Counted from the stretch's first letter, positions 18,469 through 27,143 are shown. The stretch is 64,000 nucleotides of DNA from Alcanivorax sediminis (GCF_009601165.1 NZ_WIRE01000001.1:1240001-1304000), one strand, 5' to 3'. Program-made: numbers and translations. The notes: a model not told the origin generated them from the letters alone.

Positions 18469-20003
18469 TGGGTTCCGTGAAATTTCAGGCTCGCCTTCTG
18501 GCGCTGGTTTTGTTGCTGCTGGGTGTGGGCAGCATTCTGTATCAGGTAGTTGTCCAGCATGTTCCCCTCAGTCAGGATGAAAAGGATCCTGTCTGGGTTA
18601 TTGATGCTCAGGTAGGTTTTTCCGCCAAGCCCAACAAGCCGGTCAAGGTACGCATGTTCGTGCCGCCGCTGGGCAGTGGTTTTACCACCCTCAATGAGAG
18701 TTTCATCTCCAATAATTACGGCGTGAACGTCAACGAGGAAAAGGGTAACCGTCAGGTGACCTGGTCCTCACGCCGTGCCGAAGGACGTCAGTTTCTCTAC
18801 TACCGCCTGATGTTGACGCATCGCTATGCGCCCACGCGGGAAGTGGAGCCCGGCCCGCAGTTTCGTCAGGCCCCCAATCTGGAAGGGCCGGAGCGTCTTG
18901 CTGCCGAAGCGCTGCTTGAGCCGATCCGCCAGCATTCCGCTGACGTGGAAACCTTCATCAGTGAGACCATCAAGCGGGTCAATGAGCTTGAAAACGACAA
19001 TGCCCAGCTGCTGCTGGGGAGTGATGTGTCTGCGCTGAATCGCGCCCGGGTAGTGGACCTGTTGCTCGGTCTCTCCCATATACCGGTAGAACCAGTGCAC
19101 ACCCTCCGTCTGATGGAATCCCAGGAGCAGGAGCCTGAACTGTGGCTGCGCAGCTACAACGGCCGCGAATGGTTGTACTACAACCCGGTGAATGGACAGC
19201 AGGGATTGCCCGATGACCGCCTGGTCTGGTGGCGCGGCTGGGAGCCGCTGATGAAGGTGGATGGCGGCAAATCTGCTGACATGGTCTTCAGCGTGCATCG
19301 CAATGAGATGAGTGCGCTGCAGCTGGCCCAGACGCTGCGTCTGAAAGACGCCAGCAGCTTCATTGATTTTTCCCTTTACGAATTGCCGCTCCCGGCCCAG
19401 CAGCTCTATCGCACCCTGATCATGATTCCCATCGGTGTCATCCTGGTGCTCCTGATGCGTTCGCTGGTGGGCATGGAAACTCTGGGCACCTTTACCCCGG
19501 TATTGATTGCACTGGCGTTTCGCGAGACCCAGGTGATTTACGGCGTGATGCTGTTTATCTTCATTACCGCTCTGGGGTTGTCGTTACGATCCTATCTTGA
19601 GCATCTTAAATTACAGCTATTGCCCAGACTTTCGGTGGTGCTCACGTTCGTGGTCATCGTGATGGCGCTGATGAGTCTGCTCGGCTACAAACTGGGTATT
19701 GGCTCGGGCCTGTCCGTAGGCCTGTTCCCCATGGTGGTATTGACCATGGTAATCGAGCGCACGTCCATCGTCTGGGAAGAGCGCGGGGGTAGCCAGTCCC
19801 TTAAAGTGGGCTTGAGCACCTTGTTTGTGGCTGTGCTCAGCCATTTGCTGATGGTTTGGCAGCCGCTGACCTACTTCGTCTTTACCTTCCCGGGTGTACT
19901 GCTGTGCGTAGCGTCGTTCATGGTAATGATGGGTCACTATCGGGGCTATCGTCTCACTGAGCTGGTTCGTTTCCGGGCCATGGTGGATGGAGACAAGCAC
20001 TGA
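18468..20003 (+). CDS. Inactive transglutaminase fused to seven transmembrane helices (RloB-type)
   Basis: A 511-residue inner-membrane protein. An N-terminal anchor helix (about 7-30) is followed by a large periplasmic transglutaminase-like domain (about 40-300), then seven hydrophobic segments from about 318 to 490. The domain pair matches the Transglut_i_TM / 7TM_transglut families. The catalytic Cys-His-Asp triad of true transglutaminases is not evident, consistent with a binding rather than catalytic role. It is coupled by one-base overlaps both to the protease gene upstream and to the ATP-grasp gene downstream (TGATG). Confidence 0.82.
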   Translation: MGSVKFQARLLALVLLLLGVGSILYQVVVQHVPLSQDEKDPVWVIDAQVGFSAKPNKPVKVRMFVPPLGSGFTTLNESFISNNYGVNVNEEKGNRQVTWSSRRAEGRQFLYYRLMLTHRYAPTREVEPGPQFRQAPNLEGPERLAAEALLEPIRQHSADVETFISETIKRVNELENDNAQLLLGSDVSALNRARVVDLLLGLSHIPVEPVHTLRLMESQEQEPELWLRSYNGREWLYYNPVNGQQGLPDDRLVWWRGWEPLMKVDGGKSADMVFSVHRNEMSALQLAQTLRLKDASSFIDFSLYELPLPAQQLYRTLIMIPIGVILVLLMRSLVGMETLGTFTPVLIALAFRETQVIYGVMLFIFITALGLSLRSYLEHLKLQLLPRLSVVLTFVVIVMALMSLLGYKLGIGSGLSVGLFPMVVLTMVIERTSIVWEERGGSQSLKVGLSTLFVAVLSHLLMVWQPLTYFVFTFPGVLLCVASFMVMMGHYRGYRLTELVRFRAMVDGDKH

Positions 20004-20998
20004 TGCTTTGGTCAAAGACCCGCAAGGCGTTGCGTGCCCGTGGGGTGATGGGCATCAACCAGCGTAACGGCGACTACATCCTGCGCTACAACAAACGCAG
20101 TCTGTATCCATTGGTGGATGACAAGCTCAAGACCAAGAAAATGGCCATTGAGGCTGGCATTCGCGTGCCGGAACTGTACGGCTCTATCCGCACCGAACAG
20201 GGCATCAGTACCTTGCGCAAGGTGGTCGACACGCACAGGGACTTTGTCATCAAGCCGGCCCAGGGGGCGGGCGGTGACGGCATCATGGTGATCGCCGACC
20301 GATTTGAGCATTACTTCCGTTCTGCCTCTGGTCGAATCATTACCCAGGATGAGCTGGAGCATCATATCTCTGGCATCCTTTCCGGCATCTACTCTCTGGG
20401 TGGGCACCGGGATGAGGCCCTGATCGAATACCGGGTGCGTTCCACCGAGCTGTTTAATCGCATCAGCTACGAGGGCGTTCCGGATATTCGCATCATCGTC
20501 CTCAAGGGCTATCCGGTGGCAGCCATGCTGCGTTTGCCCACACGACAGTCACAGGGCAAGGCGAATCTCCATCAAGGCGCCATTGGGGTGGGGCTGGATC
20601 TGTCTACCGGTGTGACCCTTGGGGGTACCTGGCATAATCAGCGCATTGAGCGTCATCCGGATACTGCCAATGCGGTGGCCGGGCTGACGGTGCCGGACTG
20701 GGAGGATTGTCTGGCGTTGGCGGCCCGTTGCTATGACCTTACCGGTCTGGGTTACCTGGGTGTGGATCTGGTGATGGACCGGGATCATGGCCCAATGATG
20801 CTGGAGCTGAATGCACGCCCGGGGCTGAACATCCAGATCGCCATGGATGATGGCTTGTTGCGTCGTTGCAGTATTGTCGAAAAGCGGCTTGAGGCGTTGA
20901 AGGGGGAAGATCGCCCGGCGGCTGAGAGAGTGGAATTTTCGAAACAACAATTTGCGGTAGCCGGCGTTGTACCTGTTGCCGCCGAACAACAACCCTGA
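20003..20998 (+). CDS. ATP-grasp alpha-L-glutamate ligase-like protein (RloC-type)
   Basis: A 331-residue cytoplasmic ATP-grasp enzyme of the RimK-like / sugar-transfer-associated ATP-grasp group. ATP-binding segments are KPAQGAGGDGIMVI (about 85-98) and the magnesium-ligand motif MLELNARPGLNIQ (about 267-279). ATP-grasp ligases form an amide or peptide bond through an acyl-phosphate intermediate. Which carboxylate and amine are joined is not known; peptide ligation or tagging is a prediction from gene context. The final 25 residues are a low-complexity tail. Translationally coupled to the 7TM protein. Confidence 0.82.
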   Translation: MLWSKTRKALRARGVMGINQRNGDYILRYNKRSLYPLVDDKLKTKKMAIEAGIRVPELYGSIRTEQGISTLRKVVDTHRDFVIKPAQGAGGDGIMVIADRFEHYFRSASGRIITQDELEHHISGILSGIYSLGGHRDEALIEYRVRSTELFNRISYEGVPDIRIIVLKGYPVAAMLRLPTRQSQGKANLHQGAIGVGLDLSTGVTLGGTWHNQRIERHPDTANAVAGLTVPDWEDCLALAARCYDLTGLGYLGVDLVMDRDHGPMMLELNARPGLNIQIAMDDGLLRRCSIVEKRLEALKGEDRPAAERVEFSKQQFAVAGVVPVAAEQQP

Positions 20999-21058
20999 AT
21001 TAATTTTTCCTTAAGCCGGCTCAGCCAGGATTTATCGACAATCTTCTGGGTGCGAGTC

Positions 21059-22897
21059 ATGAGCGGCGCAACTTCTTCCGGGGGCCGGCTACAGGCCTTT
21101 TACCTGACTAATCTGGTTTTCCTGTTTGTTCTCCAGCTGTACACCGGTCGGTCGGCCCTGATAGGCCTGCCTGTGGAGGGGGGGCTGTTTCTTCTGGCTG
21201 CAGCGGCAGGATATGCGGCACTTTATGTGGGGCTGCTGGCCGGTGTTTGCCGACTGTTCAGCCTGATGCTGGGGCGGCGTATCGAGCAGGTGCTGGCTGC
21301 ACTGCTGCTTTCCCTGCTCACTATCCTTCTGCTGGTCGATAGCCAGATCTATGGCATGTATGGCTTTCATCTTAATGGTTTCGTCTGGAATCTGGTGACG
21401 ACGCCGGGTGGCATTGAGTCCATGGGTGGCAGTAAGTCCACATCTCTGGTCGTGGTGGCCATATGTCTGCTGGTGGTGGCTCTGCAGGGCGGCTTGTTGC
21501 TGCTGACGCGCTCTCGGTCTGTGCCAGGTCTAGGCTATGCGGTGCTGCTGCTGATGCTGTGCATGGTGGGTGAGCGTGCGGTGTATGGTTTCAGCCATCT
21601 AAAGGGTTACCGTCCGGTGCTGATGGCGGCCCAATCGGTACCGTTCTATCAGCCCACCACCTTCCGTCGCCTGGCAGAACATTGGGGTATCGAGATGGCC
21701 CGCAGCACCGAGCTGCAGGCCGAAGTGAAGGGGCGACTGCATTATCCGCTCAACCCCGTTCAGGAGGGTGCCGATGCTGGCCGGCCCAATGTCATGATTT
21801 TGGTGGCGGAGTCCTTGCGCTGGGACATGTTAACCCCGGAAATCATGCCGCACCTGTGGGCGTTCGCGGAGCAGCATGGTACCCGGTTTACCAATCATCT
21901 CAGTGGTGGCAACGGCACCCGGATGGGTATCTTCAGCCTGTTCTACGGCCTGCCTGGCAACTACTGGTTCAGCATTCTGGATGAGCGCAAGTCGCCAGTA
22001 CTGATGGATCAGCTGCAGGCGGAGAATTACCGTTTTGGCCTGTTTACCAGCGCCAATTTCAGCTACCCGGAATTTGATCGTACGGTGTTTGTGAATGTGC
22101 CTGAAGAAAGTATGGTCAGTGACGACAAGGATGAGGGCTGGAAACGTGATCGCCGAAATGTAGCTCGCCTGCTGGACTGGATGGATGCGAATCCAGCGGA
22201 TCAGCCTTTCATGGGGTTCATGTTCTTCGAGTCGGCCCATGCCCGTTATTACTTCCCGGAAGAAAGTGTTATTCGGGAGGATTACCTGCCGGACCTCAAT
22301 TACGCCACCATGGATCTGGAAGAGGACATGGAGGGCATCTTTAACCGCTATATCAATGCTTCTCACCATCTGGATCAGCAGCTGGGGCGAGTGCTCAATG
22401 TTTTGGAGGAAAGCGGAACGCTCGACAATACGGTGGTGGTCATCACTGGGGACCATGGAGAAGAGTTCATGGAAAATGGTCGTTGGGGGCACAACTCCGA
22501 ATTCCATCACGAGCAGATTCATGTGCCGCTGGTGGTGGCGGTGCCGGGTCGTGAACCAGCGGTAGTAACACGCCCCACCAGCCATTTGGATGTCATGCCC
22601 ACCCTGCTGCCGCTGCTTGGGGTGATCAATCCCGCCACAGACTATTCCATCGGGACCTCCCTGTTTGCGGCCCGTCGTGACCAGCCCTACCGTCTGGTGG
22701 CCAGCTGGGATGCGTTGGCGTATGTCGGTAGTGGCTACAAGGTGGCCATGCCATTGAAAGCCGGAGGGCTTTCGGAAATGACCATCAGCACAGTCGACGA
22801 TCAGCCGCCCGATGATGATGCAGTTGTGCTGGGGCGGTTGAGCAATGCGCTGGCGTCGGTGCTCAAGGATATCTCTCGGTTCTACCGAAAATCCTGA
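21059..22897 (+). CDS. YejM/LtaS-like sulfatase-fold membrane protein
   Basis: A 612-residue protein with an N-terminal block of five or so membrane helices (about 15-170) and a periplasmic alkaline-phosphatase-superfamily domain (about 240-530). The region NVMILVAESLRWD and the loop SGGNGTRMGIFSLFYGLP, with a Thr at the nucleophile position, closely resemble YejM/PbgA, which senses lipopolysaccharide and regulates LpxC. VVITGDHGEEFMENG supplies metal ligands usual in active sulfatase/LTA-synthase members. It could be a phosphoglycerol or phosphoethanolamine transferase-like enzyme or a regulator. ATG 21059 is chosen over GTG 21050; neither has a strong ribosome site. Confidence 0.75.
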   Translation: MSGATSSGGRLQAFYLTNLVFLFVLQLYTGRSALIGLPVEGGLFLLAAAAGYAALYVGLLAGVCRLFSLMLGRRIEQVLAALLLSLLTILLLVDSQIYGMYGFHLNGFVWNLVTTPGGIESMGGSKSTSLVVVAICLLVVALQGGLLLLTRSRSVPGLGYAVLLLMLCMVGERAVYGFSHLKGYRPVLMAAQSVPFYQPTTFRRLAEHWGIEMARSTELQAEVKGRLHYPLNPVQEGADAGRPNVMILVAESLRWDMLTPEIMPHLWAFAEQHGTRFTNHLSGGNGTRMGIFSLFYGLPGNYWFSILDERKSPVLMDQLQAENYRFGLFTSANFSYPEFDRTVFVNVPEESMVSDDKDEGWKRDRRNVARLLDWMDANPADQPFMGFMFFESAHARYYFPEESVIREDYLPDLNYATMDLEEDMEGIFNRYINASHHLDQQLGRVLNVLEESGTLDNTVVVITGDHGEEFMENGRWGHNSEFHHEQIHVPLVVAVPGREPAVVTRPTSHLDVMPTLLPLLGVINPATDYSIGTSLFAARRDQPYRLVASWDALAYVGSGYKVAMPLKAGGLSEMTISTVDDQPPDDDAVVLGRLSNALASVLKDISRFYRKS

Positions 22898-23197
22898 CCG
22901 TTAGCGCCTTTCCCGCCGGACCCCTTTTCCTTTTTCCTCCCCTGTTAACGCAGGAGGGGGAATTACCAGTGATAACAAGCCGGATGAAACGGTCTGGCGA
23001 AGCCTGGTGCACATGTTTTCCGCGCGAAATAGTGAGGGAATTGACAGTGTTTCCGCTTCCGGCGGCCGGCAAGTGACAGACGGTGTCCGTGGAGGATGCG
23101 TGAAAACCGGTCGATTGATATACTTCGCCGCCAATTTTCAGGCTCAGGGCGTTCTTGTTTACAAGCAGCTTGCGCCACTGACAGGCAGGTTTATTTC
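22898..23197. other. 300-bp intergenic region with hairpin and possible promoter
   Basis: No gene is seen. A hairpin CCTCCCCTG / CAGGAGGGG with a 6-nt loop lies at 22937-22960 without a following T-run, so it is at best a weak terminator for the sulfatase-like gene. Further on an extended -10 motif (TGATATACT, 23116-23124) precedes the sulfurtransferase gene by about 75 bp. Confidence 0.5.
23116..23124 (+). promoter_or_regulatory. Extended -10 promoter candidate for the sulfurtransferase pair
   Basis: TGATATACT fits the TGnTATAAT extended -10 pattern with one change. No strong -35 hexamer is visible. The position, about 75 bp before the ATG at 23198, is plausible. Confidence 0.35.
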
Positions 23198-24283
23198 ATG
23201 ACTGAGGCAACCCAACCCATCCAGCGTCGTGCCATCGCGCTGGTGTCCGGCGGACTGGATTCCATGCTGGCTGTGAAGGTAATGCAGGAGCAGGGGATCG
23301 AGGTGGAAGGGGTGAATTTCTTCACCGGTTTCTGTGTGGAAGGCCACACCCACGCGATTCGCAAGAAGGACAAGGACAAGGACAAGCGTAACAATGCCTT
23401 GTGGGTGGCCGAGCAGCTTGGCATCAAGATGCACATCATTGATATCTCCGAGGAGTACAAGGATGTGGTGCTCAACCCCAAGCATGGCTACGGCGCCAAT
23501 CTGAACCCCTGCCTGGACTGCAAGATTTTCATGGTCAACCAGGCCACCCTGATGATCAACAAGGCCCGGGAATTTGCCGGGGATCGTGGTTTTGACTTCA
23601 TTGTGACAGGTGAGGTGATCGGCCAGCGCCCCAAGAGTCAGCGCAAGGAAACCATGCCGATCATCAGCCAGGAGTCGGGCGCTGATGATCGACTGCTGCG
23701 CCCACTGTGTGCCAGGAATTTGCCGCCAACCCTGCCCGAGCGTGAGGGCTGGGTAAATCGTGAGGCGCTGTTCGATTTTTCCGGGCGCAACCGCAAACCG
23801 CAAATGGCGCTCGCCAAGCATTTCGGGCTGGATGATTTTGCCCAGCCGGCTGGAGGTTGCTGCTTCCTGACGGATGAATCCTACTCCAACAAGCTGGCGG
23901 ATCTGTGGAAGGCCCGCAATGAGCGTCGTTACGAGCTGGATGACATCATGCTGTTGAAGGTGGGGCGTCACCTGCGACCTGAGCCCCATTACAAGCTGAT
24001 CATCAGTCGCGAGGAAGGGGAGAATCGCTTTCTGGAAGGTTATCGCTACATGTTCACCAGTATCACCACGGTCAGCTGTCCGGGGCCACTGGCTCTGGTC
24101 GACGGTAACCTTGAAAGCGAAGAGGAAGTGTCTCAGGCCGCCGCCATTGTGGCGCGCTATTCGAAGGGGCGCGTGCTTGACGAAGTCACACTGGAGGTTC
24201 GTCAGGCGGATGGTGTGGCGCGTCAGGTGACGGTCAAGCCGGCGCAGCCGGATGATGTGCCGCTGGCCTGGAATGTGGGGTGA
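23198..24283 (+). CDS. ThiI/MnmA-like tRNA thiolation PP-loop ATPase with NFACT-R-like C-terminus
   Basis: A 361-residue PP-loop sulfurtransferase. The ATP motif is ALVSGGLDSMLA (about 14-25). NPCLDCKIFM (about 98-107) resembles the first cysteine motif of MnmA, and GGCCFLTDE (about 220-228) could carry the second. There is no N-terminal THUMP domain and no rhodanese domain, unlike ThiI. The C-terminal part (about 245-361), with VGRHLRPEPHYKLIISREEGE, resembles the NFACT-R RNA-binding module. It sits between typA and glnA, the position of thiI in Pseudomonas, and 7 bp before a TusA-like gene. Likely role: thiouridine formation in tRNA, possibly s4U8. ATG 23198 has AGGCAGG upstream. Confidence 0.7.
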   Translation: MTEATQPIQRRAIALVSGGLDSMLAVKVMQEQGIEVEGVNFFTGFCVEGHTHAIRKKDKDKDKRNNALWVAEQLGIKMHIIDISEEYKDVVLNPKHGYGANLNPCLDCKIFMVNQATLMINKAREFAGDRGFDFIVTGEVIGQRPKSQRKETMPIISQESGADDRLLRPLCARNLPPTLPEREGWVNREALFDFSGRNRKPQMALAKHFGLDDFAQPAGGCCFLTDESYSNKLADLWKARNERRYELDDIMLLKVGRHLRPEPHYKLIISREEGENRFLEGYRYMFTSITTVSCPGPLALVDGNLESEEEVSQAAAIVARYSKGRVLDEVTLEVRQADGVARQVTVKPAQPDDVPLAWNVG

Positions 24284-24290
24284 GATACTG

Positions 24291-24542
24291 ATGACAGATG
24301 TTATTCATGAGCTGGATACCCGCCGTCTGCTCTGTCCGATGCCCGTGATCAAGACCCAGAACAAGGTGAGAACCCTTGCCACTGGTGATTGTCTGCGGGT
24401 GATCAGTACGGATCCTGGCTCGTTGAACGATATCCCGGCCTGGTGCCGCATCAATGGTCATGAGGTGCTGGAAACCGGCGAGCAGGGGCATGAGGTTTAT
24501 GTGCTGCTGCGGGTCGGCGAAGACAATGGTGCACTGTTCTAG
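24291..24542 (+). CDS. TusA/SirA-like sulfur carrier protein
   Basis: An 83-residue TusA-family protein. The sulfur-carrying cysteine is in the N-terminal motif LDTRRLLCPMPVIKT (Cys14; consensus CPxP). The rest follows the two-layer sandwich pattern, with GDCLRVISTDPGS and a C-terminal VYVLLRVG strand. TusA proteins relay persulfide sulfur from desulfurases to acceptors such as MnmA. Directly 7 bp downstream of the PP-loop enzyme, this copy is probably its dedicated sulfur donor. ATG at 24291 gives a normal TusA length and has GGGGTGAG upstream. Confidence 0.85.
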   Translation: MTDVIHELDTRRLLCPMPVIKTQNKVRTLATGDCLRVISTDPGSLNDIPAWCRINGHEVLETGEQGHEVYVLLRVGEDNGALF

Positions 24543-24547
24543 TGCGA

Positions 24548-24577
24548 TGCACCATAATGATGCCCTGTTGTGGTGCG
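24548..24577 (+). promoter_or_regulatory. Two overlapping NtrC enhancer sites upstream of glnA
   Basis: Site 1 (24548-24564) reads TGCACCA-TAA-TGATGCC and site 2 (24561-24577) reads TGCCCTG-TTG-TGGTGCG. Both fit the NtrC dyad TGCACCA-N3-TGGTGCA with a few changes. They lie about 90-115 bp upstream of the expected start of the sigma-54 promoter, a normal enhancer distance. ntrBC are encoded 2.4 kb downstream. Confidence 0.75.
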
Positions 24578-24637
24578 CGCCGCCGGTGCGAAGGTGCTTA
24601 ACTCCCTGTTATAACGCTTGATGCGCTAAAAAAGGGC

Positions 24638-24652
24638 TGGCATGGTATTTGC
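24638..24652 (+). promoter_or_regulatory. Sigma-54 promoter of glnA
   Basis: TGGCATGGTATTTGC matches TGGCAC-N5-TTGC with one change and has the exact GG-N10-GC spacing of -24/-12 elements. It is 118 bp upstream of the glnA ATG and downstream of two NtrC sites. Confidence 0.85.
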
Positions 24653-24770
24653 CTCCCTATTGGCAAAGCTGGCCGACTGGCCGAGAATACCGGCTCTCTG
24701 TATTGCTCCATGCCGGTGCAGTAGAGAAAGTCAGAGACAAACCCGCTGTTCCTTAGGAGGACGCACGACA

Positions 24771-26177
24771 ATGTCTGAAAAGACCCTCAAGCTGATTAAA
24801 GAAAACGATGTGAAATGGGTGGACCTGCGCTTCACCGATAGCCGTGGTAAGGAGCAGCACGTAACCCTCCCAGTGGGTGAAATCGACGAAGATTTCTTCA
24901 CCGATGGCAAGATGTTCGATGGTTCCTCCATCGCTGGCTGGAAGGGCATCAATGAGTCCGACATGGTGATGATGCCTGACGACGCAAGCGCCGTTCTGGA
25001 TCCCTTCACTGACGTGGCCACTGTAAACCTGCGTTGCGACATTCTCGAGCCGAACACCATGACCGGTTACGAGCGCGACCCGCGTTCCGTTGCCCGTCGT
25101 GCTGAAGAGTACCTGAAGTCCACCGGTATTGCGGATTCCGCCCTGTTCGGTCCGGAGCCGGAGTTCTTCGTATTCGATTCCGTACAGTGGAAATCCGACA
25201 TGCAGGGTTCCATGTACAACATCCACTCTGAAGAAGCCGCGTGGGTTTCCCACGAAGACTTCGAAGGTGGCAACATCGGTCACCGTCCGGGCGTGAAAGG
25301 CGGCTACTTCCCGGTTCCGCCGGTAGACAGCCTGCACGATCTGCGTGGCGCCATGTGTTCTGCCATGGAGTCCATGGGCCTGAAGATCGAAGTACACCAC
25401 CACGAAGTGGGCACCGCTGGCCAGTGTGAGATCGGTGTTGGTGCCAACACTCTGACCGCCAAGGCTGACGAAGTACAGATCCTCAAGTACTGCGTACACA
25501 ACGTGGCTCACGCCTACGGCAAGACTGCTACCTTCATGCCCAAGCCGCTGATCGGTGATAACGGTTCCGGTATGCACGTTCACGTGTCCCTGGCCAAAGA
25601 CGGCAAGAACCTGTTCGCTGGCGATGGCTATGCTGGTCTGTCCGACGAAGCCCTGTACTTCATCGGCGGTATCATCAAGCACGCTCGCGCCCTGAACGCC
25701 TTCACCAACGGTTCCACCAACTCCTACAAGCGTCTGGTGCCCGGTTTCGAAGCTCCGGTAATGCTGGCTTACTCTGCTCGCAACCGTTCTGCTTCCATCC
25801 GTATTCCGTTCGTGAGCAGCGCCAAGGCTCGTCGTATCGAAGCTCGCTTCCCTGATCCGTCTGCCAACCCCTACCTGTGCTTCGCGGCACTGCTGATGGC
25901 TGGCCTGGACGGTATCAAGAACAAGCTGCACCCTGGCGATGCAATGGACAAGGATCTGTACGATCTGCCGGCTGAAGAAGCCAAGGACATCCCGACCGTG
26001 GCTCATACTCTGACCATGGCGCTGGATTGCCTGGAAGCCGACATGGACTTCCTGACCGAAGGTGACGTGTTCACCAAGGACATGATCGAAGGCTACATCT
26101 CCCTGAAGCGTGGTGAGATCGAGCGTCTGAACATGACTCCGCACCCGGTTGAGTTCGACATGTACTACTCCTGCTAA
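24771..26177 (+). CDS. glnA: Glutamine synthetase type I
   Basis: GlnA (468 residues) makes glutamine from glutamate, ammonium and ATP and is the entry point for ammonium under limitation. Visible signatures: [14 protein letters not shown] near the N-terminus, DGSSIAGWK (the Asp latch region), [10 protein letters not shown] metal ligands, [11 protein letters not shown] and the adenylylation loop [11 protein letters not shown] with its Tyr (about 398). The start at 24771 follows AGGAGG; upstream in-frame codons overlap the sigma-54 promoter and are excluded. Codon use is strongly biased as in highly expressed genes. Controlled by NtrC/sigma-54 and followed by a strong terminator. Confidence 0.98.
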   Translation: MSEKTLKLIKENDVKWVDLRFTDSRGKEQHVTLPVGEIDEDFFTDGKMFDGSSIAGWKGINESDMVMMPDDASAVLDPFTDVATVNLRCDILEPNTMTGYERDPRSVARRAEEYLKSTGIADSALFGPEPEFFVFDSVQWKSDMQGSMYNIHSEEAAWVSHEDFEGGNIGHRPGVKGGYFPVPPVDSLHDLRGAMCSAMESMGLKIEVHHHEVGTAGQCEIGVGANTLTAKADEVQILKYCVHNVAHAYGKTATFMPKPLIGDNGSGMHVHVSLAKDGKNLFAGDGYAGLSDEALYFIGGIIKHARALNAFTNGSTNSYKRLVPGFEAPVMLAYSARNRSASIRIPFVSSAKARRIEARFPDPSANPYLCFAALLMAGLDGIKNKLHPGDAMDKDLYDLPAEEAKDIPTVAHTLTMALDCLEADMDFLTEGDVFTKDMIEGYISLKRGEIERLNMTPHPVEFDMYYSC

Positions 26178-26200
26178 TTTCCCTTCGGGAAAATCAGTGG

Positions 26201-26233
26201 AAAAAAGCCCCCGCTTGTCGGGGGCTTTTTTTT
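26201..26233 (+). terminator. Rho-independent terminator after glnA
   Basis: AAAAAAGCCCCCG / CGGGGGCTTTTTTTT hairpin, beginning 24 bp after the glnA stop, separates glnA from the ntrBC side. Confidence 0.93.
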
Positions 26234-26317
26234 GCCTGTTGTGCAAATTGAGTAATTACCCCTTTCCTGTTGTCGAATCAGAAGACAGAATCAGGAAAGT
26301 GAGTCATGGAGACGTTT

Positions 26318-27031
26318 ATGAAAAGGCAATGGGGGTTACTGCTGGGGCTGGCCGTACTGTCGTCCACGGTGATTGCTGAAGAGGCTGCGGACAAGCCGGC
26401 CAGTGGCATTTACCGGAGCGTGGATGCCAACGGGAATGTGGTGTTTACCGATCAGCCGCCGGAGAGCGGTGAGTCAGAAGAGGTGAAGCTGCGTGAGCTG
26501 AATACGGTTCCCACGGATAAAATGCGTACCATCCTTGATAGTGGGAACGAGGAGCCGGAGGAGGCTGCCGGCGAGGGGTATACCCGTTTGGTCATTACTT
26601 CTCCTGGCGAGGAAGCGACGGTTCGCAACCCTGAGTCCGCTGTGCAGGTGGCCGTGGAGCTTGAGCCAGCGCTCAAGCCCGGGGATACCATGGTGTTGTA
26701 TGACAATGGTGTCGCCCAGCCTGGTATGGAGCTCGAGGCGCCTGAGCGAGGCGTTCACACACTGATTGTCAAGATTCTTGATGAGGATGGCGAGGTGAAA
26801 ATCAGCTCTCCTGCTGTCGAGTTTTATATCCATCGCAGTAGCGTATCGGATTTCCGGCGTCGCCCGGATGCCAATGGAGCGGCAGCTAATGTGGGTGGCG
26901 CAGCAAAACGGGGAGGGCCTGCCAGCGTGGGCGGTGCGGCAACGGTAGGTGGCGCAGCCACTGTTGGCGGAGCGGCTGATCGGGGTTCTCCGGCTCGTCC
27001 TGCACTGCCGCGCCCCACGCCTCGCAACTAA
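26318..27031 (+). CDS. DUF4124 domain secreted protein with C-terminal VGGAA repeats
   Basis: A 237-residue exported protein. ATG 26318 has GGAG six bases upstream and starts a clean signal peptide ending VIAEE; an ATG four codons earlier is the alternative. Residues about 27-70 form a DUF4124 module (GIYRSVDANGNVVFTDQPP). A beta-rich domain follows (about 90-180), resembling a C-terminal Ig-like adhesion or binding fold. The last 45 residues contain tandem VGGAA pentapeptides (six or so, partly degenerate) and a Pro/Arg tail. Function is unknown. DUF4124 genes commonly occur between glnA and ntrB in related bacteria. Confidence 0.75.
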   Translation: MKRQWGLLLGLAVLSSTVIAEEAADKPASGIYRSVDANGNVVFTDQPPESGESEEVKLRELNTVPTDKMRTILDSGNEEPEEAAGEGYTRLVITSPGEEATVRNPESAVQVAVELEPALKPGDTMVLYDNGVAQPGMELEAPERGVHTLIVKILDEDGEVKISSPAVEFYIHRSSVSDFRRRPDANGAAANVGGAAKRGGPASVGGAATVGGAATVGGAADRGSPARPALPRPTPRN

Positions 27032-27033
27032 TT

Positions 27034-27050
27034 TGCACCTTTGTGGTGCA
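27034..27050 (+). promoter_or_regulatory. NtrC binding site upstream of ntrB
   Basis: TGCACCT-TTG-TGGTGCA departs from a perfect NtrC dyad at one position. It begins 3 bp after the stop of the DUF4124 gene and lies about 110 bp upstream of a sigma-54-like promoter, pointing to NtrC autoregulation of ntrBC. Confidence 0.85.
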
Positions 27051-27143
27051 ACCAAAGACTCCTTCTCGATACACTCCCATCAGGATGTGTTTTAAAACGC
27101 ATCATCTCTCCTGAAAGCGGGCGATTTATCGGTGCGCGCAAGA

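Noticed and set aside
24581..24597. Third NtrC-like site upstream of glnA (CGGTGCGAAGGTGCTTA)
   Set aside because: Too few matches to the dyad; listed only the two better sites.
24642..24770. 43-residue N-terminal extension of GlnA
   Set aside because: The upstream ATG lies within the sigma-54 promoter; the conserved start with AGGAGG is at 24771.
24753..26246. 497-codon minus-strand open frame opposite glnA
   Set aside because: Fully antisense to glnA, whose strong codon bias opens the opposite frame; no family features.
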